Shown here piece after piece: positions 1 through 8,329 of a DNA stretch of 64,000 nt. This stretch comes from Acidobacteriota bacterium (GTDB lineage: Bacteria; Acidobacteriota; Blastocatellia; Pyrinomonadales; Pyrinomonadaceae). The notes below the pieces were generated by a model that saw only the letters and a list, made by a program, of their open reading frames with translations, made no database searches and had not been told where the DNA came from. Position numbers and translations under genes: made by a program. The stretch covers positions 372,001 through 436,000 of the forward strand of contig JAIVJZ010000040.1 in assembly GCA_020199775.1 (NCBI GenBank). Reading direction: 5' to 3'. The first letter of the stretch is position 1, and the number at the start of each line of letters is the position of its first letter.

Positions 1-1081
1 AGAGGTTGCCGTCCCAGCCGCCGAAGTAGACGAGGCCGCCGGAGACAGCGGGCGTCGAGGTGACGATGCGCTCGGTCGTGAAAGAGCGTTTGAGTTGCCC
101 GGTCTGGGCGTCGAGCGTGCAGAGACCTTTGAGGGTGCCGAAATGGATGAGCGAACCCGCGACGGCCGGGGCGGAGGTGATGCCCTGCCCGGCGGCGAAC
201 CTCCAACGCTCCTTGCCCGTCGCGGCGTCAACCGCGTAGAGGTTTCCGTCGATGCCGCCGAAGTAGACCGCGCCCCCGTCGAGCGCGGGCGAGAAGGGCA
301 GGCCGCCCTGCGTCTCGAAACTCCACCTCACCTGTCCGGTCGCGGCGTCAACGGCGCGGAGTTGTTTGTCGAGACTCGTGAAGTAGACCAACGCGCCGCC
401 GTCGCCCACGGGCGCGGAGACGACGGGGCGCGAAGTCTTGGCCGTCCATTTCTTCTGACCCGTGGCGGCATCGACGGCGTGCAGGCCGCGCCCGCTCCCG
501 ACGTAGAGCGTGCCGCCCGCGACGAGCGGCGAAGTCGGCGCGCCCGCCTCCGCGTTGAACTGCCACACCTCGCGCCCCGTCCGCGCCTCAATCGCGTAGA
601 GCAGGCCGTTCGTCCCCGCGCAATAGACGACCGGGGCGACGACGACCGGCGTCGAGTTCACGGCGTACTCCGCTTTGAACTTCCAACGCTCCTTGCCCGT
701 CGCTGCGTCGAGCGCGTAGATGCGCGTGTCCTGACTGCCGAAGTAGACGAGGCCGCCGGAGAGTGCGGGCGAGCCGAGGATGCGCCCGCCCGTCTTGTAC
801 TTCCACAACTCGCGTCCCGTCGCGCTGTCCACCGCGTAGAGGTGATAATCGTAACTCCCGAAATACGCGACACCGCCCGCGATCACGGGCGTCGAATAGA
901 CGCTCCCGCCCGTCTTGAATTTCCACTTCGAGACGACCGGAGCCGCCGCATCGCCGTTACTACTTGCCGCGCCGCCGGAAGTTTGCGCCGCGGCCGACGC
1001 CAACGCTCCCGGCGTCTCCTGCGCGCGAGCGGCGATGAGAAGCCACAGGCAACAAGCGACGGCGGCGATGATCCTGTTCAT
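1..1081 (-). CDS. PQQ-like beta-propeller repeat protein, secreted (3' end outside window)
   Basis: The minus-strand frame starts at an ATG at 1081 (MNRIIAAVACCLWLLIAARAQ, a signal peptide ending near ARAQ) and stays open to the window edge, so about 360 residues are visible and the C-terminus is missing. After a short linker it is built from repeats of about 40 residues. Each repeat carries a form of VYFGS-x-D-x-x-LYAVDAATG-KERW, the PQQ/BamB-like propeller blade, and about eight blades can be seen. The blades recur as a roughly 120-bp periodicity in the DNA. It is probably a periplasmic propeller of unknown ligand; family members include quinoprotein dehydrogenases and BamB, but no dehydrogenase-specific residues could be assigned. 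It lies downstream of the VWFA gene on the same strand, 87 bp away. Confidence 0.88.
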   Translation of the reverse strand, partial: MNRIIAAVACCLWLLIAARAQETPGALASAAAQTSGGAASSNGDAAAPVVSKWKFKTGGSVYSTPVIAGGVAYFGSYDYHLYAVDSATGRELWKYKTGGRILGSPALSGGLVYFGSQDTRIYALDAATGKERWKFKAEYAVNSTPVVVAPVVYCAGTNGLLYAIEARTGREVWQFNAEAGAPTSPLVAGGTLYVGSGRGLHAVDAATGQKKWTAKTSRPVVSAPVGDGGALVYFTSLDKQLRAVDAATGQVRWSFETQGGLPFSPALDGGAVYFGGIDGNLYAVDAATGKERWRFAAGQGITSAPAVAGSLIHFGTLKGLCTLDAQTGQLKRSFTTERIVTSTPAVSGGLVYFGGWDGNL

Positions 1082-1106
1082 GTCTCTCAAGCTGCGCCTC
1101 TGTGCG

Positions 1107-1143
1107 AAAACTCTCAGAAGTCCTGCAAAACTCTCAGAAGTCC
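1107..1143. repeat. Direct repeat, 17 bp x2
   Basis: The 17-bp word AAAACTCTCAGAAGTCC occurs at 1107-1123 and again at 1127-1143 in the short gap between the VWFA gene and the propeller gene. It is a simple duplication with no inverted partner. Confidence 0.8.
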
Positions 1144-1168
1144 CGGCGAGACTCCCCGTAAGGGTTTC

Positions 1169-2719
1169 TCAGTTCTTCACCCGTTCGCTCTGCGTCGCCC
1201 CGGCCGCGTCGGTTTCCTTCGCGGCCTCGGCCGACTTCGGCTTCGCGTCGGTCGGCATGTAATAACCGCGCCGCGCCTTCACTTCGAGCTTGCGCTCTTT
1301 GCCTTTGGCGTCGCGCGCGCGGGCGCGCACTTCGAGCGCGTGCATCTGGCCGTCGTCAACTTCCGTCTCGTCGAGCGTGAAGCCGAGGCTGTAGCGCGAG
1401 TTGAGGTTGCCGACGATCTGGCTGAGGCCGCGCGCGTAATCGGCGGGGCGGCGCACGCGCACCGATTCGCCGCCCGTCGCCTTCGCGAGATGCTGCGCGC
1501 TCCCCGAAATGCTGATGCCCGCGAGATTGCCGAGCGGTTTCAAGATCGGCATCGCAAACTTGAAGCCCGTCTTCATGTCCGTCACGAGCGCGCTGAAGAT
1601 GACGTTCGACCTCAAGAGCTTCGACTCGACGTAATCCCTCTGCGTGTAGAAGACGGGCGCGATGCCGTCCGTGATGTAGACGAGCGCGGGCTGCGAGTTG
1701 GGACGCTCGGCCGCGACGCGCTTCGTGATCTCCAACGCCGCCGCCGCGAGATCGAACGGCGATTGGTAATCGCTCGTGGTCGAGCCGTCCTTGTTCCTGC
1801 GTTCGATGATGAGCGTGCCGTCCGGCTTGGCAATGCGCTTCACCGTGTTGCCCTTCTTGTCCTTGATGTAATCGACTTCAACGCCTTCGCCCTGTTCGTC
1901 AACCGTCTTGTCCCGCTCGCCGCCCGACTCGACCTTCACGCCGCCCGTCCCGACCGTGATCGAAGTCCCCTTCTCGCGCTTCTCTTTCTCGTGCCTCTCT
2001 TGCTCTTCTTGTTCCTCTTTCGCGGCCTGCCCGGTCTCTTTCGCCGCGCCTTCGTCGCTCTCGCCCGGCTGCCCGGCGGCGGGCGCCGGAGACGGCGCGC
2101 CGTTCGCGCCCACGGCTTGCGCCCTGCGCTCGGCCGCTTCCTCCTGCGCGGGCGCGCCTTCATCGTTGCCGCCGTCGCCGCCGCCCGCGCCCGCGCCGAC
2201 GAGCGTGGGGACGATAGCCATCGCGGAGGCCGTCTGCGCGCGGTTGCGTGTGAAAGGCGTCAGCCATTCGCGCCGGTCTTCGACGCCGTTCGGGTCGAGC
2301 ACGATGACGGCCACCTCGTCTTCCGCGGGGAGTTTCGAGAGTTCGGCGGCCATCGCTTCGAGGATTTCGGTGCGGCGCATGTAACGCCCCGCGCCGAGTC
2401 GTTCGAGGTCGAAGACGAGCGCGAGCGCGAGCGGGCGACGATTCCTGTCGCCTTCGCGCGTGAAGTAGGAGACGGGGCGGGGGCGTCCGTCGGCGAGCAC
2501 CTCGAAGTTCTCCGCCGCGAGGCCGGAGGCGAACGTCTTCGTCTTCTTGTCCGTCACGAGCGCGTCGAGAAAGACGACGCGCGTTCTGACCTTCACCACG
2601 TCGTCCTGCGCCGACCCTTGCGTCACGGCCAACGATGCGCCGCCGCACGCGAGCAACAGCGCGAGCGCGAATGAAATTCCCTGTCCGGCGACGCGTGAGA
2701 AAAAGTTTCGGCTGTTCAT
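1169..2719 (-). CDS. VWFA-related domain secreted protein (Acidobacteria type)
   Basis: The 516-residue product begins MNSRNFFSRV and has a signal peptide (hydrophobic ALALLLACGGASLAV, cleavage near GSAQ). The ATG at 2719 is preferred because an upstream in-frame start would be TTG, and CGGAG lies about 10 nt before the ATG. The N-terminal part (KVRTRVVFLDALVTDKKTKT) and the VWA core (LALALVFDLERLG, then VAVIVLDPNGVEDRREWLTPF) match the family named VWFA-related Acidobacterial domain. A charged low-complexity insert rich in E, K, Q and G splits the VWA region (roughly residues 170-280). The second half continues with VYITDGIAPVFYTQRDY and a C-terminal beta-rich part (YSLGFTLDE, VKARRGYYMP). 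The role is unknown; these are exported proteins abundant in Acidobacteria. Confidence 0.85.
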   Translation of the reverse strand: MNSRNFFSRVAGQGISFALALLLACGGASLAVTQGSAQDDVVKVRTRVVFLDALVTDKKTKTFASGLAAENFEVLADGRPRPVSYFTREGDRNRRPLALALVFDLERLGAGRYMRRTEILEAMAAELSKLPAEDEVAVIVLDPNGVEDRREWLTPFTRNRAQTASAMAIVPTLVGAGAGGGDGGNDEGAPAQEEAAERRAQAVGANGAPSPAPAAGQPGESDEGAAKETGQAAKEEQEEQERHEKEKREKGTSITVGTGGVKVESGGERDKTVDEQGEGVEVDYIKDKKGNTVKRIAKPDGTLIIERRNKDGSTTSDYQSPFDLAAAALEITKRVAAERPNSQPALVYITDGIAPVFYTQRDYVESKLLRSNVIFSALVTDMKTGFKFAMPILKPLGNLAGISISGSAQHLAKATGGESVRVRRPADYARGLSQIVGNLNSRYSLGFTLDETEVDDGQMHALEVRARARDAKGKERKLEVKARRGYYMPTDAKPKSAEAAKETDAAGATQSERVKN

Positions 2720-2833
2720 CGTATGTATACTCCGTCGCAAATTAAGGGGTGAAGAAAGAGGATGAAAGATGAAGCGGAGGCTCCCACGTCCCGAAGGCTT
2801 CGATGCCGTCTTTCCGGCTTCATCGCCGCCCTT

Positions 2834-3379
2834 CTACTGCTCGACGCTCGTCGCCTCGTTCGTCATTTCGCGGCTCTCGTGTTCGGGATTCAACAGGAGC
2901 TTCGCGAACTCTTCCGGGTTGAGATTGACTTGCAGCACGGTCGCGTCGCGCTGCCCGATGACGACGACGAGCACTTTGAACTTGTCGCCGTCCGCCTTCG
3001 TGTAGGTGTAAGTTTGCCCCTCATCTTCGAGCCGCACGGCGACGAGCGGGTGCCATTCGGGTTCGAGCGTCCGCCGCAACCCGGCGCGGAGGCTGCCGCC
3101 CGCGGCGTCGCGCCCGGAGAAATCCTGATCCTCGAAGATCGCCAGTTTGAAGTCGCCGAAGCGGAGCACGCGCCGCGCGCTTTTCGAGACCACCTTCGCG
3201 GTCTTCATGCCGAGGTTGGCGACGAAGGGGACGCCGCGATGCTTGACGCGATAGTGCGTCTCGACGAGTTTGACCACCGCGCTATACTCCGCGCCCTTCG
3301 TCGCGGCGGCCGCGACGGGCGACGTGATGGCGGTGACGAAGGCGACGAGCAGCAGCGAGATGAATGTCCGGCGCATCAT
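2834..3379 (-). CDS. Small secreted protein of unknown function, linked to DUF4252 gene
   Basis: The 181-residue product starts MMRRTFISLLLVAFVTAITS and has a signal peptide ending near VAAAA. I do not recognise a family. The C-terminal half has a beta-rich segment (DKFKVLVVVIGQRDATVLQVNLNPEEFAKLL) that resembles the end of DUF4252-type proteins, where a physical quantity-like 'VNLNPEEF' strand-helix follows. The gene follows the clearer DUF4252 gene by 11 bp, so the two are very likely co-transcribed with the sigma/anti-sigma pair upstream. It may be a diverged paralogue of its neighbour; that is an inference from length, position and the C-terminal pattern. Confidence 0.75.
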   Translation of the reverse strand: MMRRTFISLLLVAFVTAITSPVAAAATKGAEYSAVVKLVETHYRVKHRGVPFVANLGMKTAKVVSKSARRVLRFGDFKLAIFEDQDFSGRDAAGGSLRAGLRRTLEPEWHPLVAVRLEDEGQTYTYTKADGDKFKVLVVVIGQRDATVLQVNLNPEEFAKLLLNPEHESREMTNEATSVEQ

Positions 3380-3390
3380 GTTTTACACCC

Positions 3391-4005
3391 CTACTGTTTC
3401 TTCGCGGGCTTGTTGTCTTTGTCGTCGCCGCCGATGCCGAGTTCGGGGATGCCGAACTGGCCTTCGAGTTGGCTCAACTGTTCGAGGTCAATCGTGCCGA
3501 CGATGTTGACGAGCGTGAGCCGCTTCGGTTCGAGCGCGAGGATGGCGATGCCGTCGATGCGCCCGGCGGCGGTCATCATGTAGACCTCGACGTGCACGTC
3601 GTCGCCGGCCTTCTTCTTGACGATGTTGACGAGCCGCGCCCAACCGGGCGCACGCAACTGCGCCCGCACTCCGGCGAGATTCGACTCGCCGTATTCGCCC
3701 TCGTTGTTGAAGCCGTAGCTCCGCACGTAGACGCCTCTCAGGCCGCCGACGATCTTGCCGATGTCAACCTTCGCGCCGGTATCGGTCGTCGTGACGATCT
3801 TCTTCGGGATGATGCGCAGCAGGTTCTCGTCGAGGTTCACGTCGATGAGTTCGCTGGCCTTCTGCGCGAGCGACTCTTCGTTGTCGAGTTGCAACCGGGC
3901 GGCGGCCTGCGGCGGCGGCTGCGCCTGCGCGGCGTTCGCACCCGCCGCGACGAGCGCGACGCCGACGCATAAAAGTTTCAGCCATGAATTAAGTTTCGTT
4001 CTCAT
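3391..4005 (-). CDS. DUF4252-like secreted protein
   Basis: The 204-residue product has a signal peptide (LKLLCVGVALVAAGANAAQA) and then LQLDNEESLAQKASELIDVNLDENLL. It ends with RLTLVNIVGTIDLEQLSQLEGQFGIPEL, the pattern of DUF4252 proteins, followed by a charged tail (GGDDKDNKPAKKQ). DUF4252 genes are frequently found beside ECF sigma and anti-sigma genes, as here. The function is unknown. It sits in a minus-strand run sigma factor, anti-sigma, this gene, then a second small secreted protein, with gaps of 4, 42 and 11 bp, which suggests one operon under the sigma factor. Confidence 0.8.
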   Translation of the reverse strand: MRTKLNSWLKLLCVGVALVAAGANAAQAQPPPQAAARLQLDNEESLAQKASELIDVNLDENLLRIIPKKIVTTTDTGAKVDIGKIVGGLRGVYVRSYGFNNEGEYGESNLAGVRAQLRAPGWARLVNIVKKKAGDDVHVEVYMMTAAGRIDGIAILALEPKRLTLVNIVGTIDLEQLSQLEGQFGIPELGIGGDDKDNKPAKKQ

Positions 4006-4047
4006 AATTGCTCCATTCTGCCTGCACTGTCTTTGCGGCCTCGCGCG

Positions 4048-4713
4048 CTAATTTCCGGCGCGGCCGATCTCCAACATCTCCCGCTGCGCGTAGTTGAGCT
4101 TCGCGCTCGCCAGCCTCAGAGCCAGCATCAACTTCTCGGCCGCCTCCTGCTGTTGCGGAGTCAGAGGCTGCTCGACTTGCCAGCGCATCGCGCCCTGACC
4201 CGCTACTTCCTCAAGCGGCGCGGGCGCATACTCTTTCACGCGCGGTATTAATCTGTGCCGTCTCGCGACCGACTGCCGCGCCGGGCGACGGGGTTTCGTG
4301 GCCGAGGCCGCGACGACGACCGTCTTGTCTTCTCGCCGTTCCGGTTGTTCGCTCTTGTCGGCCGGGGCGTTCTTATCAATCCCGGCGTCCGGGACAATTG
4401 CCTTGTCCGGTTTCTCGCCTCCGGCGGCCGCGCTCCCCTGTTTAACTTCCGCGAGCCGATTTTTCTGCGGCTCGACTTGACGGTTGATCAACCACGCTCC
4501 CGCGAGCAACGTCAGGAGGAGCGAGGCGGCGAGAGCTAAGCGCGGGCGTGAAAAGATCGTGGCCGGGCGCGTGCCCGCCGCCGCTCCGGCGGACATGGCG
4601 GTCGCCGGAATTTCCAGCGGGCGCGGTTGATACTTCAGCGCGCCGAGCAAGTTTTCGAGTTGCGCCACGTCCTCTTCGGGTTCGCCGGTCTTGTCCCACA
4701 GGTAATCGCTCAT
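4048..4713 (-). CDS. Putative anti-sigma factor, single-pass membrane protein
   Basis: The 221-residue product has a soluble N-terminus of about 60 residues (MSDYLWDKTGEPEEDVAQLE, then LLGALKYQPRP), one transmembrane helix (LALAASLLLTLLAGAWLI), and a basic, Ala/Pro-rich outer part. The latter ends in a predicted helix (LTPQQQEAAEKLMLALRLASAKLNYAQREML). The start codon is 4 nt after the stop of the ECF sigma gene, so translation is probably coupled. There is no clear HxxxCxxC zinc-finger, so assignment as an anti-sigma factor rests on position, topology and the 'GEPEEDVAQLE' N-terminus often seen in acidobacterial anti-sigma-like proteins. Confidence 0.7.
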   Translation of the reverse strand: MSDYLWDKTGEPEEDVAQLENLLGALKYQPRPLEIPATAMSAGAAAGTRPATIFSRPRLALAASLLLTLLAGAWLINRQVEPQKNRLAEVKQGSAAAGGEKPDKAIVPDAGIDKNAPADKSEQPERREDKTVVVAASATKPRRPARQSVARRHRLIPRVKEYAPAPLEEVAGQGAMRWQVEQPLTPQQQEAAEKLMLALRLASAKLNYAQREMLEIGRAGN

Positions 4714-4717
4714 AACT

Positions 4718-5326
4718 TTAATGCTCCCTCCCGAACTTCTTCCCGCCCAACTTCTCGCGCAGCAGTTTCATCCCGCGATGGATGTTGACCCTGACGCTGG
4801 CGGGCGCGAGTCCCGTGCGCCCGGCGATCTCCGGCCCCGTCATGCCTTCGACGAAACGCAGGATCAAAGGCTCGCGGTAAGCTTCCGGCAGTTGCCGGAT
4901 CAAGTTCAACACCTCGGTCGCCTCGGCTTCGGGCGCGGCGGCGTCGGCGGTCGCGATCTCTTCGGTCAGTTCGGTCGTGTCGCGCGAGCGGCGATGAAAG
5001 TCCATCGCGCGGTTGCGCGTGATCATGGCGAGCCAGGGGCCGAAGGCCGCGGCGTCGCGCAGCGCGTCGATCTTCCTCAGCGCGACCAGAAACACGTCCT
5101 GCACGAGATCGTCCACCTCGCCGTAGGGCACGCGCGCCAGCAGGATGCCGTGCACCATGCGCGAGTAGGCGTCGTAGAGTCGCCCGAAGGCGTCGCGGTC
5201 GCCCGCCCGCACCGCCGCGACGAGCGCGGCGTCCGGTGAAATCTCGATTCCGGGGGAGGAGGCTTCGACGGACATATCCGTTCCGATTACGTGGAGCATG
5301 CCGCCTGTCGCCTCTACTTCATACAT
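4718..5326 (-). CDS. RNA polymerase sigma factor, ECF subfamily
   Basis: The 202-residue product has sigma region 2 (GRLYDAYSRMVHGILL, then DDLVQDVFLVALRKI and FGPWLAMITRNRAMDFHRR) and, after a short acidic linker, region 4 with a helix-turn-helix (LPEAYREPLILRFVEGMTGPEI, then SVRVNIHRGMKLLREKL). It is first in a minus-strand run with a membrane anti-sigma-like protein and two small secreted proteins. Three in-frame ATGs are possible (5326, 5299 and 5275). The third has GGAACGGAT just upstream and would still leave region 2 intact, so the true N-terminus may be up to 17 residues shorter. Confidence 0.9.
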   Translation of the reverse strand: MYEVEATGGMLHVIGTDMSVEASSPGIEISPDAALVAAVRAGDRDAFGRLYDAYSRMVHGILLARVPYGEVDDLVQDVFLVALRKIDALRDAAAFGPWLAMITRNRAMDFHRRSRDTTELTEEIATADAAAPEAEATEVLNLIRQLPEAYREPLILRFVEGMTGPEIAGRTGLAPASVRVNIHRGMKLLREKLGGKKFGREH

Positions 5327-5464
5327 TCAGGAACTACCTCAATCGACGCTTTCGACACGCTCGAACCGTGAGCCTTTGCGCGTTCGGCTGGTAAGACGCG
5401 GGCGGGGCGGGAAGCGTTAACAGCGACGGCCGGGAGAAATTTTCAACTGCGGCGAGGATGCTTT

Positions 5465-6160
5465 TCAGCGCGCGGCGATGACGGGCAGGCTGCGGCGGCG
5501 GCGGCGACCCTTACCGTCCGGGGCGCGGCGCGCGGCGTTGTTCGGGGTCGTCGTCGGCGCGGTGCGTCGCGCGCCCCACACGCGTGCGAGGCGCGCGAGT
5601 TCCGCGCCGTCTCCGTCGGGGTCGATGAGCGTCAGCCAGAGCGGCGTCGGCAGCCACGCCCACGCCGCGCCGTAAGTCTTCTCGTTCAACAACTCCACCC
5701 GCCGCTCCGCCCGCCACTGCAACCGGACGGGCGGCATCTCCTCCCAGTTGTCATAACACGCGTGTTGAATGCAGGGCGCGGGCTTGGCGCGCGCGTGGAC
5801 GAGGCAGCCGACGCCGGGCGCGAAGAGCGGGCACGAATAAGTCTGCGCGTAGGTATCGCCCGCCGCCGTCAGCGCGCGCAGGTGGTAGCGTTCGACGGCG
5901 AGGCGCGCGCGCGCGTAGACGGCGCGGCGCGCGGCGTCGTCGAGGCGCGGCGTGCGCCGGAGCGTCTCGCGCATGGCGACGGCTTCGAGGCGCGTGATGT
6001 GGACGTTGACGAAATGCGCGTCGGTGCAGCAGACGCCGGGCGTCGGGCAGACGCGGCAATCGCGCGCTCCCGGCTCGTAGTTGACCTTGATGTGACTTTG
6101 GAGGGCGGCCTTCTCCCGCTGCAAACGCGCGAGCGCGGACGCCTCCGAGAGGTTCTTCAT
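5465..6160 (-). CDS. YkgJ-like Cys-cluster protein (putative metal-binding)
   Basis: The 231-residue product has two Cys groups: CRVCPTPGVCC near residue 35 and, later, CPLFAPGVGCLVHARAKPAPC followed by a further Cys at QHAC. This spacing is that of the YkgJ/FliB-type zinc- or iron-chelating cysteine cluster family, whose molecular role is mostly unknown. The region between the clusters is helical and Arg-rich. The last 35 residues (TAPTTTPNNAARRAPDGKGR onward) are basic and low-complexity and probably disordered. It is monocistronic or follows tlyA on the same strand with a 60-bp gap. Confidence 0.72.
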   Translation of the reverse strand: MKNLSEASALARLQREKAALQSHIKVNYEPGARDCRVCPTPGVCCTDAHFVNVHITRLEAVAMRETLRRTPRLDDAARRAVYARARLAVERYHLRALTAAGDTYAQTYSCPLFAPGVGCLVHARAKPAPCIQHACYDNWEEMPPVRLQWRAERRVELLNEKTYGAAWAWLPTPLWLTLIDPDGDGAELARLARVWGARRTAPTTTPNNAARRAPDGKGRRRRRSLPVIAAR

Positions 6161-6197
6161 CTCAAGCGATTGAACTCATGCGCAAAACAGTCTCGTT

Positions 6198-6233
6198 TAA
6201 CTATCCGCCTAACTATCCGCCTAACTATCCGCC
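6198..6233. repeat. Tandem repeat, 12 bp x3 at the tlyA stop
   Basis: TAACTATCCGCC is repeated three times exactly (6198-6209, 6210-6221, 6222-6233). The third copy and part of the second overlap the 3' end of tlyA, whose TAG stop (minus strand) lies at 6221-6223. Confidence 0.9.
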
Positions 6234-6979
6234 GCGGGCGCGCGTTCGTAACAGGCGAGAAACTCGCGGTTGCCGTCCGCGCCGTGGATGGGCGAATCGA
6301 TCACGCCGCGCGTTTCGAGTCCCCAGTCTAACGCCGCCCGGTTGACTTCTTCAACGACGCGCGCGTGCGCTCCCGCGTCCGTCACGATGCCGCCCTTGCC
6401 GACCTCGCCGCGCCCCACCTCGAACTGCGGCTTGATGAGCAGAATGATCCGCCCGCGCTCCGACACGAGCGGCACGAGCGCGGGCAGCACTTTCGTCGCC
6501 GAGATGAACGACACGTCCATCACGACGAGATCGAACTGCCCGGCAAAATCTTCCGGCCGGAGGTAACGCGCGTTGACGCCCTCGCGCACCTCGACGCGCT
6601 CGTCGTTGCGGATGCGCCAGTCGAGTTGGTTGTGCCCCACGTCCACGGCGACGACGCGCCGCGCCCCGTGTTGCAACAGGCAGTCGGTGAAACCGCCCGT
6701 CGAAGCGCCCACGTCGAGGCAGAGCGCGCCCCGCGCATCGACGCCGAAGGCGCTGAGTGCGGCTTCCATTTTCAACCCGCCGCGCCCCACGTAGCGCGCC
6801 GCCGGGTCGTCCGAACCGCGCACGCGAATCGACGCGTCGGGCGCGAACGCCTCGCTCGGCTTCTCCACGCGCTGCTCGCCCACGAGGACGAGCCCGGCCA
6901 TGACGAGTGCCTGGGCGCGCGTGCGCGACGGCGCGAGGCCGCGCTCGACGAGCAACTTGTCTATCCGCTCACGTTTCAT
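6221..6979 (-). CDS. tlyA: TlyA-family rRNA methyltransferase
   Basis: The 252-residue product begins MKRERIDKLLVERGLAPSRT, an S4 RNA-binding domain, followed by a Rossmann methyltransferase of the RrmJ/FtsJ fold. Motif I is LDVGASTGGFTDCLL, the next acidic strand is VVAVDVGHNQLDW, and VVMDVSFISATKVLPAL and LLIKPQFEVGRGEVGKGG are also typical of TlyA. Family members 2'-O-methylate C1409 of 16S and/or C1920 of 23S rRNA. The open frame runs further upstream to 7585, but that part is a shadow of the next gene; the ATG at 6979 gives the normal family length. Confidence 0.92.
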   Translation of the reverse strand: MKRERIDKLLVERGLAPSRTRAQALVMAGLVLVGEQRVEKPSEAFAPDASIRVRGSDDPAARYVGRGGLKMEAALSAFGVDARGALCLDVGASTGGFTDCLLQHGARRVVAVDVGHNQLDWRIRNDERVEVREGVNARYLRPEDFAGQFDLVVMDVSFISATKVLPALVPLVSERGRIILLIKPQFEVGRGEVGKGGIVTDAGAHARVVEEVNRAALDWGLETRGVIDSPIHGADGNREFLACYERAPAADS

Positions 6980-7048
6980 CCCGCACGCTACTTTAACGCG
7001 AAAATCCTTCGCCGCCCACGCCGCGTCGGCGGCCGTTTCGGCCGCACG

Positions 7049-7083
7049 TAAAAATGGCCGGACGCTTAAACACGTCCGGCCAT
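7049..7083 (-). terminator. Rho-independent terminator of the 7110-7874 gene
   Basis: An 11-bp perfect stem (ATGGCCGGACG at 7054-7064 with its complement at 7073-7083) has an 8-nt loop and, read on the minus strand, is followed by five T. It lies 27 bp after the minus-strand stop at 7110. Confidence 0.85.
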
Positions 7084-7109
7084 CTCGCACGTCGAGCCTG
7101 AATCGAAAC

Positions 7110-7874
7110 TTAACTCGGCGGCGCGCCCTCGAAGATGTCTTTGATGCGGTCGATGTTGCGTCGCTGCTCGCGCCGCTGTTCGCGTCTCTGCTGGCGACGC
7201 TCGCGCCTCCGGTCGTAGAAGTCCTCATCATCCCCACGGTCGTCGCGGCGCGCGTCGTCGTGTCTCGCCTCGACCTGACGCGGCGCGGGAAGCGTCTCGA
7301 CGAGTCGCGGCTTCGGTTCGGCGGCGCGCGGGGCGGGCTTCGGCGCTTCCTTGGGTTCCTCTCTCGCCTCTTCCTTTCGCGCGGGAGCGGCGGCGACCGC
7401 ATCGGTCGTCGCCTTCGGGCGCGACGGCGCGGCGTCGCTAATTGCGCCGCCCTCCTTCGCCGGGTCGAACTCTTCAAACACCACCGGCGCACCGGACTGT
7501 GCCTGCTCCTCGGCCGACGCCACCACCGCGCCCGCCGGTTCCGGCGATTGCGCGGCGTCCGCCGCGGGCGTCTTCTGCTCGCCAACTTCCGTCACGACGG
7601 CCTGCGCCTGCTGCCGCTGCTGGTACAACCGGAAGGCGAGGAGGCTGACCACGCCGCCCGCCAAAGCCGAGATCAGCACGAGCGCAATCGGCCACTGCCG
7701 TCGGCCTCCGGTACCACCACGCACGGGGCGACCCGCGAGCGGTACGACGGGACGCGCCACCTGCGCCTCCACCTCGCCGAAGCGCGGCGTGGCGAGCGTC
7801 GCGTCAGGCTCGTGAACGATTGTCTCGTCGCGTTCTACCCGTGTCGGCTCGAAAATTTTCTGCGTCTCTTCCAT
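7110..7874 (-). CDS. Hypothetical single-pass membrane protein with charged C-terminus
   Basis: The 254-residue product has a cytosolic N-terminus of about 60 residues (MEETQKIFEPTRVERDETIV), one transmembrane helix (WPIALVLISALAGGVVSLLAF) and a long low-complexity exterior. That part is Ala/Pro/Glu-rich and ends in an Arg-rich block (RRRERRQQRREQRREQRR). I recognise no family. It has its own terminator downstream and 455 bp of non-coding DNA upstream, so it is probably transcribed alone. Confidence 0.7.
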   Translation of the reverse strand: MEETQKIFEPTRVERDETIVHEPDATLATPRFGEVEAQVARPVVPLAGRPVRGGTGGRRQWPIALVLISALAGGVVSLLAFRLYQQRQQAQAVVTEVGEQKTPAADAAQSPEPAGAVVASAEEQAQSGAPVVFEEFDPAKEGGAISDAAPSRPKATTDAVAAAPARKEEAREEPKEAPKPAPRAAEPKPRLVETLPAPRQVEARHDDARRDDRGDDEDFYDRRRERRQQRREQRREQRRNIDRIKDIFEGAPPS

Positions 7875-8329
7875 TTACTCTCCTGAAACTTCGGCGTCTG
7901 ACAAGGCTACTCGAACAAGCTGAACTTTCAACTTAATTGCAAATTACAGGCCAGTCGCAACTGCAATCGCGCCCGCGACGGCGTCAAAAATCTCACGCGC
8001 GAGTCAACTCTTTTGATGCCTCTATTTACGTCGCTGCTGTCCTGAATAAATTGCAAATTCGTTACACTAGCGCGCCGCGTCGCGCGTCCGTGGGAGTCCG
8101 TCGCGCCCGCGCCCGTGTTCGGAATCGTGTCTCAGGGCACGAAAACGCGCCGCCCAGTTGGCTGGAAGCGACGCGCCCGTCTTTGATCACTTTACCTGTC
8201 TTCGGTCGCTTTACTTGTCTGCCGGTCAACCTCACACCGCCGGACGATTGCCCGCGCGCCGCGTCTCGAACCTCCGGCGCGCGCCTGTGACACGCCTGTC
8301 AAACAAAATCAATCACACAGTCAGGGCGT
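7875..8329. other. Intergenic region without a supported gene
   Basis: No frame here has coding character or a family match. The 11-bp AT-rich word AATTGCAAATT occurs twice, near 7934 and 8048, in otherwise GC-rich sequence, and could be part of promoter or operator sites for the minus-strand gene that starts at 7874. Confidence 0.5.

Noticed and set aside
95..2674. 859-codon plus-strand open frame
   Set aside because: It is antisense to the propeller and VWFA genes, whose minus-strand frames have signal peptides and domain motifs; the plus-strand translation is Arg-rich and repetitive, as expected for a shadow in GC-rich DNA.
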